Origin: CAVXUB01 sp963764805
Lineage (GTDB): Bacteria > Actinomycetota > Acidimicrobiia > Acidimicrobiales > Bog-793
Reading direction: 5' to 3'
DNA length: 64,000 bases
Assembly: GCA_963764805.1 (NCBI GenBank)
Contig: CAVXUB010000001.1
Coordinates: 930,001 to 994,000, forward strand
Of the stretch, positions 1 to 9,335 are shown in pieces. The notes below the pieces were generated by a model that saw only the letters and a program-made list of their open reading frames with translations, had not been told where the DNA came from and did no database searches. The position numbers were made by a program, and so were the translations under genes. Every line of letters begins with the position of its first letter. Positions within the stretch are counted from its first letter, which is position 1.

Positions 1-927
1 CAGCTTGACCGTCTCAAAGGCCCCGATATCCATCCATCCGTTGATGTTCAGGCTCGGGGTGGCGCCGGTGTGCTCGCTGCTGATGAGATGCGGTCGCCGC
101 CACACCGAGTCGGCAGGAGTCGCGTGGAGGTACTCCTCGAACTCGGTTGCCGGAGCACCGAGCCGCCGCAGGACCTCCCCGCTCGGGGCCTTCAGCACCT
201 GCTTGGCGAGCTCCTTCGTGTACTCGTCGCTCCGGAAGTCGGGCGAGCTGATCTCGAAGCTCCGCAAGGCCCGGGCGGTGGCTTCCTCGTCCTCGTAGCT
301 CGGGAGCTTCGGCCGCTCGAGGACCCCGAATGGCGCGTACCAGAGGGCCCAGTCGGCGAGCATCGGCACCCCGCCGCGGTAGAAGGCTCCGTTGGAGCCT
401 TCGTTGCCGGGGACATTGCCCACGCCTGCCCCCGAGCTCATCGCCACGCAAGCCTTCAGGGCCGGATGCCCGATGGCGGCAACGCGCAGCTGGTTCTCGG
501 CCGGCGAGGAACACCCGATCAGGCCGATCTGCCCGTTGGACCAGGGCTGGGCGGCGACCCATTCGAGTGTGTCAGCGGCGTCCTCGGAGGCGCGCCCGAG
601 GAAGCTGAACGTCCCCTCGGACCACAACGATCCCCGCTCGTTCTGCACCACGACGGCCCACCCGGCCTCGAAGACCTGTTTGTACACCGGGTAGTGGAGC
701 TCGGCGGTGTACGGCGTGCGTTCCATCACCACAGGAACAGGCTCCGCGGCGCGGGGACGGATGACCATCGTCGCCAGCCGGACCCCGTCCCGCATCGGGA
801 CCATCAGATGCTCGACGAGGAAGCGGTCCCCAGTGGCACCGTGCTCCTTGGCCGTGGCCTCGAGCCGGGTTGCCTTGCCCGGGTGGAGCGGGGTGTCGAT
901 CGGCGCAGGCCGTTCATGTGCTCTCAT
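1..927 (-). CDS. CocE/NonD-type alpha/beta hydrolase (X-Pro dipeptidyl-peptidase S15-like), cut by window edge
   Basis: The reading frame is open from an ATG at 927 down to the window edge, giving 309 N-terminal codons; the C-terminus lies outside. The segment MVPMRDGVRLATMVIRP is the usual entry strand of the CocE/S15 hydrolase family. It is followed by ERTPY, by NERGSLWSEGTF (family: the RG.G.SEG turn) and by IGLIGCSSPAENQ, where the Ser after GC sits at the nucleophile elbow. The family hydrolyses esters or peptides with alpha/beta-hydrolase chemistry; the Asp and His of the triad would be in the missing part. No signal peptide is visible, so it is probably cytoplasmic. Substrate cannot be told. 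It is transcribed leftwards and nothing shows a shared operon with the GGDEF-EAL gene on its right. Confidence 0.8.
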   Translation of the reverse strand, partial: MRAHERPAPIDTPLHPGKATRLEATAKEHGATGDRFLVEHLMVPMRDGVRLATMVIRPRAAEPVPVVMERTPYTAELHYPVYKQVFEAGWAVVVQNERGSLWSEGTFSFLGRASEDAADTLEWVAAQPWSNGQIGLIGCSSPAENQLRVAAIGHPALKACVAMSSGAGVGNVPGNEGSNGAFYRGGVPMLADWALWYAPFGVLERPKLPSYEDEEATARALRSFEISSPDFRSDEYTKELAKQVLKAPSGEVLRRLGAPATEFEEYLHATPADSVWRRPHLISSEHTGATPSLNINGWMDIGAFETVKL

Positions 928-1003
928 GCGACCACTATTGCGCGCCGGACGCCGTGCGGCCGAGGGTCTGCCCGCTCTGCGGCCCGACAGCCCCAGGCAA
1001 CAG

Positions 1004-3361
1004 CTACCGGTGTACGAGCGGCCGATGCCCGATGTCCAGCTCCTCGGGGAGCATCGGCTTGGAGATGAAGAAGCCCTGCGCCAGGTCACAGCCGAGGGTG
1101 CGCAGCAGCTCCAGCATCTCGCCGTCCTCCACGCCTTCGGCCACCACCCTCAGGCCGAGCGCGTGGCCGAGCTCGATGGTGTAGCGGACGAGGTCGATGT
1201 CCCGCGACGGCTCGGCCGATCCGGCGCGCACCACGAAGCTGCGGTCCAGCTTCAGCTCGCCGACGGCCAGCTGGGAGAGGTAGGCCAGCGAGGTGAAGCC
1301 GGCGCCGAAGTCATCGATCGAGACGGTCACGCCCTGCGACCGCAGTTCCTCGATGACGACTTTCGATCTCTTGTAGTCGCTGATGATGCAGGTCTCGGTG
1401 ATTTCCAGAGCCAGGGACTCGGCCGGCAGGTCGTGCCTGTCCAGGGCGTCTACGACGGACCCGCAGAACCCCGCCTGCAAGAGGTTCGAGGGCGAGACGT
1501 TGATCGAGACGCGCAGTTCGGGTGCGCCTGCCGAGCGCCAGGCTGCGCACTGGGTCAACGCCTCCTCGAGGACCATCTCCGTGAGGGCCGGCATCAGTCC
1601 GGCTTCCTCCGCGACGGGCAGGAACTTGAGCGGTGGAACCAGCCCCAGCCGCTGGTGCGGCCATCGCAGCAGCGCCTCGACGCAGGTAATCCTGCCGCTC
1701 GACAGCTCGAGCTGCGGCTGGTAATGGAGGACGAACTGCCGCTTCACCACTGCCGCTCGCAGCTCCTCGGCGAGCTTCAACAGGTTGCCGTCGTCGTCGA
1801 GCTCCGAGTCGTACGACTCGATGGCGCTCTGCGAGAGCTTCGCCCTGTACATGGCTACGTCCGCGCAGCGCATCAGTTCCGAGGCGTCGGTGGCGTGGTC
1901 CGGCACCAAGGCGATGCCGATGCTCGCCCCCACCGAGCAGGTGACGACGTCGAACTGGAAGGGCTCGCGCACGCACTGCAGGAGCCGGTCGGAGACCTCC
2001 CTTGCGTAGGACGAATCAGCGTCGAGCAGTACTGCGGCGAACTCATCGCCACCCAGTCGCACGATCACGTCGTTCCCGCGGAGCGTGCCTGCGAGGCGCG
2101 GCCCGAGCCTGCGCAGCACCTCGTCGCCCGCCGCGTGGCCGAACGAGTCGTTGATCTCCTTGAAGTGGTCGAGATCGACGAACAGGAAGGCGAGCTTCCG
2201 CTCGTTGTCCGCCCGTTCTGCCCGATCGTTGAAGAAGCTCTGCAGGACGTTCATCAGCCGCCGCCGGTTGCCGAGGCCGGTCAGCTCGTCGGTGATCGAC
2301 TGGACGTGCCGGTCCTCGGTGAGGAGCCGCAGGTTGCGGGACGAGATGGCCAGCCGCACACCCACGAAGACCAAGGTGACCGCCGCCAATACCACCGATA
2401 CCTCCGTCAGGTGCCGGTACGTCGCCGCCAGCAGGATCGCCAATCCGGCGACCGCTCCAATCCCCGGAAGGAGGAACCCGGTCGGGGGGCGCCGGGCGAG
2501 TGGATCGGCGGGCCTCGGTCGCACCCACATCGCCGCTGACATCAAGAGGAAAGCGCCGGGCCATGCCACGGCATCGAAGGCACTGCCGAGTCGGGTGGCG
2601 CCGATCGACGACTGGAAGAGGTTCATCGTGTCGCCGACGGTGTTGAGGGCGCAGGCACCCGCCATCATCAGCCACGGGGCTGTCGTGCGACCAGGAAGGA
2701 TCGCCGTCCCGCCCACCACGAGCGCGAGCAGCAGCAGGTCACCGATCGGGTAAGCGAGGTTTATGGCGGCGGCCGCTGCCGAGCTCTGAGCGGCGTGCAT
2801 GATCGTGTGGAACGCGAAGGCCGAACACACGGCCGCCGCCCCCGTCCCGGCGATCACGCCGTCCAGCCAGCTGGGTGTCGTCAGGTGACGCACGCCCGAG
2901 CGGATGAACAGCACGACACCTACGTAGGCCAGCGGGTAGAAGGTGAGATAGAAGGCATCGGCCGCCGAGGGCGACGAAGGAGTGGCCCCTCCCAGGGATT
3001 CGATGGTCAGTGCCACGTCACCCGCGCACCAGGCGAGGAGCGCGGTGCCGAGCGCCAAGGGCACGACCGGGCGGCGGGGATGCACCAGGGCGCGGGAGAT
3101 GCAGAGCAAGGCCACCAGCGCCTCGAACGTGTCCACACCCCAACCGTTCACCCAGACCCAGCGCGCCCCGACGTAGCCCTCGAAGGCCCACGACACATAG
3201 ATGACGAGGACCGTCAGCAGGACGCCATAGGCGACCCACATCCTCGACGCGTGCGAGTGCAGGCGTTCCCGGACTAGTCCGTCGATCGCCGTCAGCCCGG
3301 GCGGCATCGGGTCACTCGTCGCTCTAGTGGCCCCGCCGCTCCAGAACCGAAACATAAGCAT
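1004..3361 (-). CDS. Membrane GGDEF-EAL protein (cyclic di-GMP synthesis and/or hydrolysis)
   Basis: From the ATG at 3361 the protein has about 785 residues; in-frame ATGs at 3355 and 3307 are alternative starts and none has a good ribosome site. Residues about 40-335 hold eight or more hydrophobic segments, forming an unclassified membrane sensor. The GGDEF domain follows (ITDELTGLGNRR near 356, RLGGDEF near 435), with an RxxD inhibitory site (RGND, 428-431) just before the signature. The EAL domain begins near 545 and carries VEALLRW and a DDFGAGFTSLAYL segment. All signature residues for cyclase and phosphodiesterase are present, so both activities are possible; the net direction cannot be read from sequence. 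It acts at the membrane. A second GGDEF-EAL gene lies at 19500-21677. Confidence 0.9.
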   Translation of the reverse strand: MLMFRFWSGGATRATSDPMPPGLTAIDGLVRERLHSHASRMWVAYGVLLTVLVIYVSWAFEGYVGARWVWVNGWGVDTFEALVALLCISRALVHPRRPVVPLALGTALLAWCAGDVALTIESLGGATPSSPSAADAFYLTFYPLAYVGVVLFIRSGVRHLTTPSWLDGVIAGTGAAAVCSAFAFHTIMHAAQSSAAAAAINLAYPIGDLLLLALVVGGTAILPGRTTAPWLMMAGACALNTVGDTMNLFQSSIGATRLGSAFDAVAWPGAFLLMSAAMWVRPRPADPLARRPPTGFLLPGIGAVAGLAILLAATYRHLTEVSVVLAAVTLVFVGVRLAISSRNLRLLTEDRHVQSITDELTGLGNRRRLMNVLQSFFNDRAERADNERKLAFLFVDLDHFKEINDSFGHAAGDEVLRRLGPRLAGTLRGNDVIVRLGGDEFAAVLLDADSSYAREVSDRLLQCVREPFQFDVVTCSVGASIGIALVPDHATDASELMRCADVAMYRAKLSQSAIESYDSELDDDGNLLKLAEELRAAVVKRQFVLHYQPQLELSSGRITCVEALLRWPHQRLGLVPPLKFLPVAEEAGLMPALTEMVLEEALTQCAAWRSAGAPELRVSINVSPSNLLQAGFCGSVVDALDRHDLPAESLALEITETCIISDYKRSKVVIEELRSQGVTVSIDDFGAGFTSLAYLSQLAVGELKLDRSFVVRAGSAEPSRDIDLVRYTIELGHALGLRVVAEGVEDGEMLELLRTLGCDLAQGFFISKPMLPEELDIGHRPLVHR

Positions 3362-3443
3362 CTCGACAACATCTGGTGTTCTTTCGGCAGGCGGAGCCGT
3401 CAACTGTACTGGGGTTTTGCTGGCGGCTGGCCAGCGTCCCGGG

Positions 3444-4738
3444 TCAGTCGGTCCGGACGAGCTCCCGCTCGGCATGGATGTAGCCGGCCTCGATAGCCCG
3501 CAGCTCGTCCTCGGACCCTTGAACACGAGGCCCGGTGAACCACTTGCGGGCAGAGACCAGCCAATAGATGCCTGAATAGAGAAGCACGACTCCGACCGCA
3601 ATCGGGGCGTAGTTGAACGAATCCCTGGTGATCGGGTTCAGGGCCGGGAGCATGAAGAGCACGGCGATGAAGGCGACCCAGGCGATGCCCAGCCATCCGA
3701 TGAGCGGACTCCACCTGCCCGAGGGTCCAGCGCCCCCCCGTGAAGCTCCGGCCGGCGAGACGCCGGAGAAGCGTCGGCAAGACGTAGGCGATGTAGAGAC
3801 CGATCGTGGCGATGGAGGTGACGGCCGCGTAGGCCACGCCGCGACCACAGCGACGGCACGGCTAGCAGGAAGGCGAACACCACGCAGAACCAGATGCGTG
3901 TTGGTGGGCGTTCTGGTCCTCGGGTTGATGCGGTGCCAGAAGCGATGTCCCGGCACCGCCCCGTCACGGCTGAAGGCGAAGAGCATCCGCGAATTGGCTG
4001 TCACCGACGCCATGCCGCAGTAGGCCTGTGCCATGAAGGCGATGAGCGAGGAGGAGCTCGGCCCCGTGCCGGCCGATGGCGTCCGACCAGATCAAGACCG
4101 GCGCGGACTTGGTCGGCGGCGATAGCTCCCGTAGCTTGGCCATGTTCGTCGGGAGCACGAACGTGATCGAGAGGATGAGCACCCAACCTGCGACCAGCGA
4201 GACGACGATCGAGTTGATGATCCCCTTGGGAGCCGCCAGGTCGGCGTTCAGGGTCTCCTCCGACATGTGTGCAGAGGCGTCGTAGCCCGTGAACGTGTAC
4301 TGCGCCATCAACAATCCGATGAGGAAGACGTAGATGCGCGGCGTGGAACCCGGACAGGTTGATGAACTTGGTGAAGACGTACGAGGGGGAGTCGTGATGG
4401 GTGGGGACGAAGAGCGAGGACCACGGCGATGATCGCCACGCCGAGGATGTGCCACCACACGCGACACGTCCGAGAGGAGTGACACGACGCGCACGCCGAA
4501 GGTGTTGAGCAAGCCGTGAACGAGGAGGATCCCGCGCGTAGACGACGAGTATCCAACCCGACGTCGTCGGGAAGTTCGGTCGTCATGTTGAGGAACGAGG
4601 CGAAGAAGAAGGCGAAGCCGTAGTCGATCCCGGCCGTCACGGCGACCTGACCGAGCAGGTTGAACCAGCCGGTGAACCAGCTCCAAGCGCCAGGGTTGCG
4701 TTTCGCGAGCTTCGCCGACCAGTAGTAGAGGATGTTAT
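3444..4738 (-). pseudogene. Amino acid permease (APC superfamily) remnant, 5'-truncated with about nine frameshifts
   Basis: Pieces of one APC-family transporter can be followed leftwards only by changing frame repeatedly: ILYYWSAKLAKRNPGAW, FAFFFASFLNM, GILLVHGLLNTFGV, WWHILGVAIIAVVLAL, IYVFLIGLLMAQYTFTGYD, AYCGMASVTANSRMLFAFS, WFCVVFAFLLAVPSLW, AYAAVTSIATIGLYIAYV, and finally IGWLGIAWVAFIAVLFML to the stop at 3444. Roughly nine indels of one or two bases separate them. The first recognisable residues correspond to about the third membrane segment of the family, so the N-terminal hundred or so residues are missing and the remnant stops abruptly next to the start region of the rightward gene at 4785. 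An intact relative would import or exchange amino acids across the cytoplasmic membrane; this copy cannot. Confidence 0.85.
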
Positions 4739-4784
4739 TTACTCTTCACGGTGGGGCCCTGGTGATCGGAATAGGCTCTGGGCT

Positions 4785-5879
4785 GTGGGACGCACCTGCC
4801 GGACGCTCGCACCCCCCCTCGCGCAGTTGCTGAAGGTGCTGGCCGGCGTGCTCATGGGCGCTCTGCTGGCCGCTTCGCTGCTCGTCGCAGGCGCTGTGCC
4901 TGCCGGTGCCCAGGGGTCCCTCTCGCAGTTCCTCGTCAGCAACCCGGGCAACGGGTTCAGCGCTGTCACGCCCGCCCAGGACCAGACGCTGACCCAGTCG
5001 CTAGAGAACGCTGAGAAGGGCGGCTTCAACCAACCCTTCACCGTCGGCGCCGCCGAGTACACCAACGGAAGCTCCCAGCTGATCTTCGGGATCACGGTCC
5101 TGCAGTCTGCCGCCGCCTTCGACTCCACCACCGCAGTGGCCAGCGCCTGCGAGAGCGCGACCCAGACGAGCGCTTCCTCCACCTCGCCCGTCAGCGGGAT
5201 CAGCGGGTCGGCGATCGGCACCTGCTCGGGGACCGAGGGCGGCAACCAGGTGGTGGAAGCGTTCTGGGAACAGGCGAACGTGATTGCCTTCGTCGAGGCC
5301 GTCGGCGTCTCCGAGGACCTCGTCGCCGGGCAGGCGCTCGCCGAGGCGGCACTCATACCGAGCGGGGGGATACCTCTCAGTTCAATCACCACGACGACAG
5401 CCGGCAGCACCGGCACGAGCACACCGACTCCGACCACAGCCGCGTCGAGCTCGAGCTCCAGTTCGACCCTCGACGGCGTGATCGGGGGCGTGGTGATCCT
5501 GGTCATCATCGCCTTGGTCGTCATCGTGTTCGTCCAGCGGTCGAGACGCCGTAAGGGGTCGGCAGCGGCAACTGGCGCAGGCGCGATGTCACAGCCGCCG
5601 CCGTACGTGGCGCCGGGGCAGTACCAGACGTCCGTGTCGCAGTTCCGGCCTCCGAACCCGCCTCCGACGGACGACCAGCAGGCTCCGATCAACCCGTTCC
5701 CTGACCCGGGCGAGGGCTGGGACCAGCCGGTCGAGGATGCCCCCGTCGCTACCGGCTACCCCGCCGACTGGTATCCCGTCGAGGGCAACCCACACCTGAT
5801 GCGGTACTGGGATGGCAGTTCCTGGTCCGGGCAGCGGCGCTGGAACGGCGGCGCCTGGGTGGACGAACCGGTCGGCTGA
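4785..5879 (+). CDS. Secreted/membrane protein with C-terminal DUF2510 domain
   Basis: A 364-residue protein from the GTG at 4785; an ATG at 4854 is an alternative start that shortens the N-terminus before or within the signal segment. An export signal (KVLAGVLMGALLAASLLVAG, ending near AGAQG) is followed by an extracytoplasmic domain of about 160 residues that I do not recognise. A Ser/Thr-rich linker (TSTPTPTTAASSSSSSS) comes next, then one membrane helix (GGVVILVIIALVVIVFV, near 240) with an RSRRRK stop-transfer. The last 35 residues, WYPVEGNPHLMRYWDGSSW and onward, match DUF2510, a short actinobacterial domain often found at the cytoplasmic end of membrane proteins. Function unknown. A strong hairpin terminator follows within 10 bp. 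Confidence 0.8.
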   Translation: MGRTCRTLAPPLAQLLKVLAGVLMGALLAASLLVAGAVPAGAQGSLSQFLVSNPGNGFSAVTPAQDQTLTQSLENAEKGGFNQPFTVGAAEYTNGSSQLIFGITVLQSAAAFDSTTAVASACESATQTSASSTSPVSGISGSAIGTCSGTEGGNQVVEAFWEQANVIAFVEAVGVSEDLVAGQALAEAALIPSGGIPLSSITTTTAGSTGTSTPTPTTAASSSSSSSTLDGVIGGVVILVIIALVVIVFVQRSRRRKGSAAATGAGAMSQPPPYVAPGQYQTSVSQFRPPNPPPTDDQQAPINPFPDPGEGWDQPVEDAPVATGYPADWYPVEGNPHLMRYWDGSSWSGQRRWNGGAWVDEPVG

Positions 5880-5886
5880 CGCGAGA

Positions 5887-5911
5887 GAACGGACGGGATC
5901 TCCGTCCGTTC
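5887..5911 (+). terminator. Intrinsic hairpin terminator after the DUF2510 gene
   Basis: A perfect 10-bp stem (GAACGGACGG / CCGTCCGTTC) with a 5-nt loop begins 8 bp after the stop codon of the DUF2510 gene. No long U-tract follows. Because it is symmetrical it may also end the leftward 47-codon gene whose stop lies 25 bp to the right. Confidence 0.65.
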
Positions 5912-5935
5912 CCGGTCGCTTCCTTGTGGGTGGGC

Positions 5936-6079
5936 TCACTCAGCAAGGTGACGTGCCCTGCTGCGACGCACCAGGCGTGCCCCGACCTTCCTGGCGCCCA
6001 ACCGCCGCTCGGTGACGGACTTCTGCAAGCCGCCGATCCTGTCCTCGGTGAGCGCCTTCAGTGTCTTGACGTTGTGCAT
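5936..6079 (-). CDS. Small basic protein, 47 residues, function unknown
   Basis: This short gene starts at an ATG (6079) preceded by a near-perfect ribosome site, AAGGAGG, eight bases upstream, and ends with TGA at 5936. The product is basic (it begins MHNVKTLKALTEDRIGG and ends RSRARHLAE) with no membrane segment. I do not recognise a family. Upstream lies a TTGACA/CATAGT promoter covered by repeated TGACATCA octamers, the arrangement seen at autoregulated ribbon-helix-helix or antitoxin genes, but the protein lacks an obvious ribbon-helix-helix pattern and no toxin partner follows. It could be a regulator, a leader peptide or a decayed antitoxin. The ribosome site and promoter are what support it as a real gene. 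Confidence 0.55.
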   Translation of the reverse strand: MHNVKTLKALTEDRIGGLQKSVTERRLGARKVGARLVRRSRARHLAE

Positions 6080-6099
6080 GTCCGCGGCCTCCTTCGTAG

Positions 6100-6151
6100 T
6101 GACATCACTATGACATCACTCTGATGTCATTGTCAAGTCCCTACGACATCA
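6100..6151. promoter_or_regulatory. Helically phased operator array (TGACATCA repeats) over a sigma-70-like promoter
   Basis: Octamers TGACATCA at 6100-6107 and 6111-6118, the inverted form TGATGTCA at 6122-6129, and a degenerate copy CGACATCA at 6144-6151 start at intervals of 11, 11 and 22 bp, about whole helical turns. Reading leftwards they overlap a promoter with -35 TTGACA (6131-6136), 18-bp spacing and -10 CATAGT (6107-6112), which would drive the 47-codon gene. Cooperative binding by a small dimeric repressor is the likely reading (inference). Confidence 0.65.
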
Positions 6152-6172
6152 TTTGGCCGTCAGGGGACTGGA

Positions 6173-7896
6173 TCAAGTCGGCGGGTCCGGGGAATCCCTG
6201 GTGGAGGCCGATGTGGAACGGGCCCGCCGGCGGATCGCCCAGGTACCGCCCCCGCCGACGACCGCCGCCGCCACGGCACCGCCGATGATCGCCGGTGTCG
6301 CCGAGCTAGAGGACGAGACAGGAGCACCGGACGAGTGCGGAGCGGGCGCCGATCGAGGACGAGCCATCACGGCCCTGGTGTGGGCGGCGAGCAGAGCGTC
6401 TGCCTTCGCCGGTTTCGTGGGCGACAGGTAGCCGGCGGGCATTGGAGCCGCCGTGCAGATCGGGTGGAACCAACCAGGCTGAGGGCTGAGATCGCTCGAC
6501 GGCAGGGGCTTGCCTGCGGCGAACGGGTTCTTGGGGGCCGGCAGGATCGGCGGTTCGGCGAAGGGCGGTTCCGGCGCCGAGAAGTCGAAGAAGTCGGTCA
6601 TCGGGCGGGCGTTGGCGTCGCGGTAGGTGAGCGCGGGCAGGTTCCACTTCGTCTCGACCAGCTTGAGGATCGAGGTGTGGTCGTAGACGGTGTGGGACAC
6701 GAAGTCGCGCCTCGCCCATGCTGAGACGACGCAACAGGGGACGCGGAATCCCGAGTAGTCGTAGGCACCCGGCTGGTCGGGCGGGACATGGATCTCCGGC
6801 GGCACTGCGTCAGGCCTCGCCATCGGCACCGGCGGCACATGGTCGTACCAACCGCCGTGCTCGTCATAGGTCCAGATGAGTGCGGTCTTCGGCCAGAGCG
6901 GCGACTTCATCACCGCGCTGATGATGCGCGCCGCATAAGCCTCCCCGATCGAGATGTCCCCGCTCTCCTCGGAGTGGTCGACATACGGGTCGACGAGGTT
7001 GAACTGCGCGAGCTCTCCTCTCGCGCAATCCGTCTCGAACTCATCGATCCCCTTCAACTGGCCCGGCTTGGCGCTGGAGGCGACCGGGGCGAAGAGGAGG
7101 CAGCTCGGGAAGTCGGGGTAGTAGTTGGTCCAGCTGATTCCGTTGTCGTCGAGGGTCTCGAAGATCGTGCCGTTGGGCGGCAGCTTCCTGCTGATCCCGC
7201 TCACATCGGTGGCGACGTCGCCGAGCGCTGTCGCGGCCATCAGGAATCGTCGGTTCGGGTACGTCTGCGCCATGACTGAGCAGAAGTAGCGGTCGCCGAT
7301 CGGGAACTGGCTCGCCATGCCGTAGTAGAAGGGCAGGTCGCTCGAGTCCCAGTAGCCCATGGCAGCAGGGCTGCAGCCCTTCACGAAGCCCATGTTCGTG
7401 CCGTGGTCCCAGCAGATGTGCGAGGCGTCCCACGACTGCGAGACGCCGAAGCTGTCGACGATCCCGCAGGTGTTGGGGAGGTGGAACGAGCGTACATAAC
7501 CCCCCGACGGGTCGGGGTTGTAGTTCACCGGCTTGCCGTCCTGTCCGAGCGTGAGCCCGTCGCCCGCCCGAGCATCCCGAGATGGTCGTCGAAGGAGTGG
7601 TTCTCCATCATCAGGACGACGATGTGCTCGATCTTCGGCATCGTGTCCGTTCCTACCGGCATGTGCGGGAACGGGCGGCTGCCGGGCCGGAGGAGAGCGC
7701 CGCCCGGTCCGAGGCCGACACCACTCCACGGTGAGATGGCGCTGTAGGCGGGTGGCGTCGGCCGTCGCGGGGTTCTCATGCCGAGCTTGCGTGACACGCT
7801 CGCCGACCCGGCACCGAGCCCGAGCAAGGCGCCCGACTTCAGCAAGCTCCGCCGAGAGAGCGGACCGCCTCCGGACGGCTCGCGTGACTGGTCCAT
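6173..7896 (-). CDS. Tat-exported phosphoesterase (phospholipase C / acid phosphatase AcpA family), one frameshift
   Basis: Starting at 7896 the protein has a twin-arginine signal (LSRRSLLKSGALLGLGAG) and then IEHIVVLMMENHSFDDHLG, the hallmark metal- and nucleophile-bearing start of the phosphoesterase family that includes bacterial phospholipases C. At about 7561 the frame changes: one base appears to be missing in a G/C run, after which GDGLTLGQDGKP and the remaining 450 residues continue normally (WDHGTNMGF, YDEHGGWYDHVPP, PCCVVSAWARRDFV). Near the C-terminus a Ser/Pro-rich stretch leads to a membrane helix (IIGGAVAAAVVGGGGTWAI) and an RRRAR end, so the enzyme is probably tethered outside the cell. 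Family members cleave phospholipids or phosphomonoesters. The frameshift could be a sequencing error. Confidence 0.82.
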
Positions 7897-7940
7897 CGGC
7901 GGTCACAGTACTTGCCGGGCCAAGCGGCTCCGGGGGGCGC

Positions 7941-9269
7941 CTAGGCGGCGGCGGGCGACGCCATCAAGGCAGCGCCGTCGGCCAGCAGGTCGAACGAGGG
8001 GTCGAGGGCGCAGGCGACGCCGTCCAGATACATCACCTGCTTGAAGAAGGCGACCAACGATCCGGGGAGGACGATCCCATGGCGGGAAGCGATCCCGAGC
8101 AGGTCCCCGAGCACTTCGGCGATGTCGAGGTCGGAGAGCGGTCCGGCGAGCGCCCTGAACGCCCAGGCTTGGATCTCGGGGATAGCCGCTCCGAGGTCTG
8201 CGCCGTCCGCCAGCTCGACCATGGCACTCGCCATTCCGCACAGATCCTTGTCGAGGACGCTGAGAAGGAGCTGCCGGACGGCCGAGCGTGTGCTGGGGGC
8301 CAGCGAGCCGAGAACGCCGAAGTCGAGCAGGGCCAAGCGCCCGTCTTCGGTGACGAGCATGTTGCCGGCGTGCAGGTCACCGTGGAAGGTCCCGGCGCAG
8401 AGGGCCGAGTCGAGCAGGCTGCCGGCGAGGGTCCTCAACAGGGCCGAGGCATCGGCTCCGATGGCCTCGACACCGGCAGCGTCGTCGATACGGACGCCAC
8501 GGATGCGCTCCATCACCAGCACCCGCTCGGTGGAGAGGGATTCGACGGGAGCGGGGAGGACGATCGGCCATGCGTGCAGCACCTCTCGCATCCGGCAGAT
8601 GTTGGAGAGCTCCCTGCGAAACGAGATCTGCTCAGCCAGGCCGGCCGCGAACTCGTCCACGATCGCCGCCGGATTGGCAGCGCGCAGCGAGGGGCGGAGC
8701 GCCGTGGCGACACGGGCGAGGAAGCGGAGCATGCGGACATCCTCTGCCAGCACCCGCTCGATGCCCGGGCGCTGGACCTTGACGACGACCTCGGTTCCGT
8801 CAGCGAGACGGGCGGAGTGCACCTGGGCGATCGAACCGGCGGCGATCGGCTCGGTCGACAGGTCGATCAGCTGCAATGCCCTCGTTCCCAACTCTGACCG
8901 GACGATGTCTGCGATCTGAGAGGCGGGAGCGGCAGCTACGTCGCTCTGGCAGCTGGCGAAGACCTCCACCCACCGATGGGGGAAGGAGCCCGGCGAGGAG
9001 GAGATCAGCTGACCGAGCTTGACGAAGGTCGGTCCCAGCACCTCGAAACCGCCCCTCAGCCGCCGCACCAACCGCTCGCCTGCCCGCTCGGCGCGATCAC
9101 CCGAGACGACGCGCCGGCCGGTGTCGACGACGAGATCGAGTGCTGTGCCGAGGATCACGGTGGTCAGCACGAAGCTGACCCGGAGAACCCGGCGCACCGG
9201 GATCCCGCCCTTGCTCCTGCTGTTGGCGGCTTGCGCCCTGATGGTCTCTGCGCCCTGTCCACGTGCCAT
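7941..9269 (-). CDS. ABC1/UbiB-family atypical protein kinase
   Basis: A 442-residue protein from the ATG at 9269. It carries the UbiB signatures: the KxGQ motif (FVKLGQLISS, near 83), the Ala-rich nucleotide loop (AAGSIAQVHSA), the VVVKVQRPG lysine strand, the catalytic FHGDLHAGNM loop and the LLDFGVLG metal motif. An N-terminal hydrophobic segment (VLRVSFVLTTVILGTALDLV) may touch the membrane; the C-terminal helices lie past residue 400. UbiB proteins are ATPases or kinases connected with isoprenoid lipid or quinone metabolism. The gene stands alone between the phosphoesterase and the HTH regulator, all transcribed leftwards with intergenic gaps. Confidence 0.85.
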   Translation of the reverse strand: MARGQGAETIRAQAANSRSKGGIPVRRVLRVSFVLTTVILGTALDLVVDTGRRVVSGDRAERAGERLVRRLRGGFEVLGPTFVKLGQLISSSPGSFPHRWVEVFASCQSDVAAAPASQIADIVRSELGTRALQLIDLSTEPIAAGSIAQVHSARLADGTEVVVKVQRPGIERVLAEDVRMLRFLARVATALRPSLRAANPAAIVDEFAAGLAEQISFRRELSNICRMREVLHAWPIVLPAPVESLSTERVLVMERIRGVRIDDAAGVEAIGADASALLRTLAGSLLDSALCAGTFHGDLHAGNMLVTEDGRLALLDFGVLGSLAPSTRSAVRQLLLSVLDKDLCGMASAMVELADGADLGAAIPEIQAWAFRALAGPLSDLDIAEVLGDLLGIASRHGIVLPGSLVAFFKQVMYLDGVACALDPSFDLLADGAALMASPAAA

Positions 9270-9335
9270 GACATGAGGATGAGGCAGAGGGCCTCCTCCT
9301 CAGAACCGCTCCGCAGGGGGATTATCCCCCCCCAA

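Noticed and set aside
707..2539. Long rightward open frame (610 codons) opposite the first GGDEF-EAL gene
   Set aside because: No recognisable domain, and its composition is that of antisense to a high-GC gene; the leftward frame encodes intact GGDEF and EAL signatures.
5749..5946. Leftward ORF of 65 codons over the DUF2510 gene end
   Set aside because: Shadow frame; the 47-codon gene with a consensus ribosome site ends at 5936 in a different frame.
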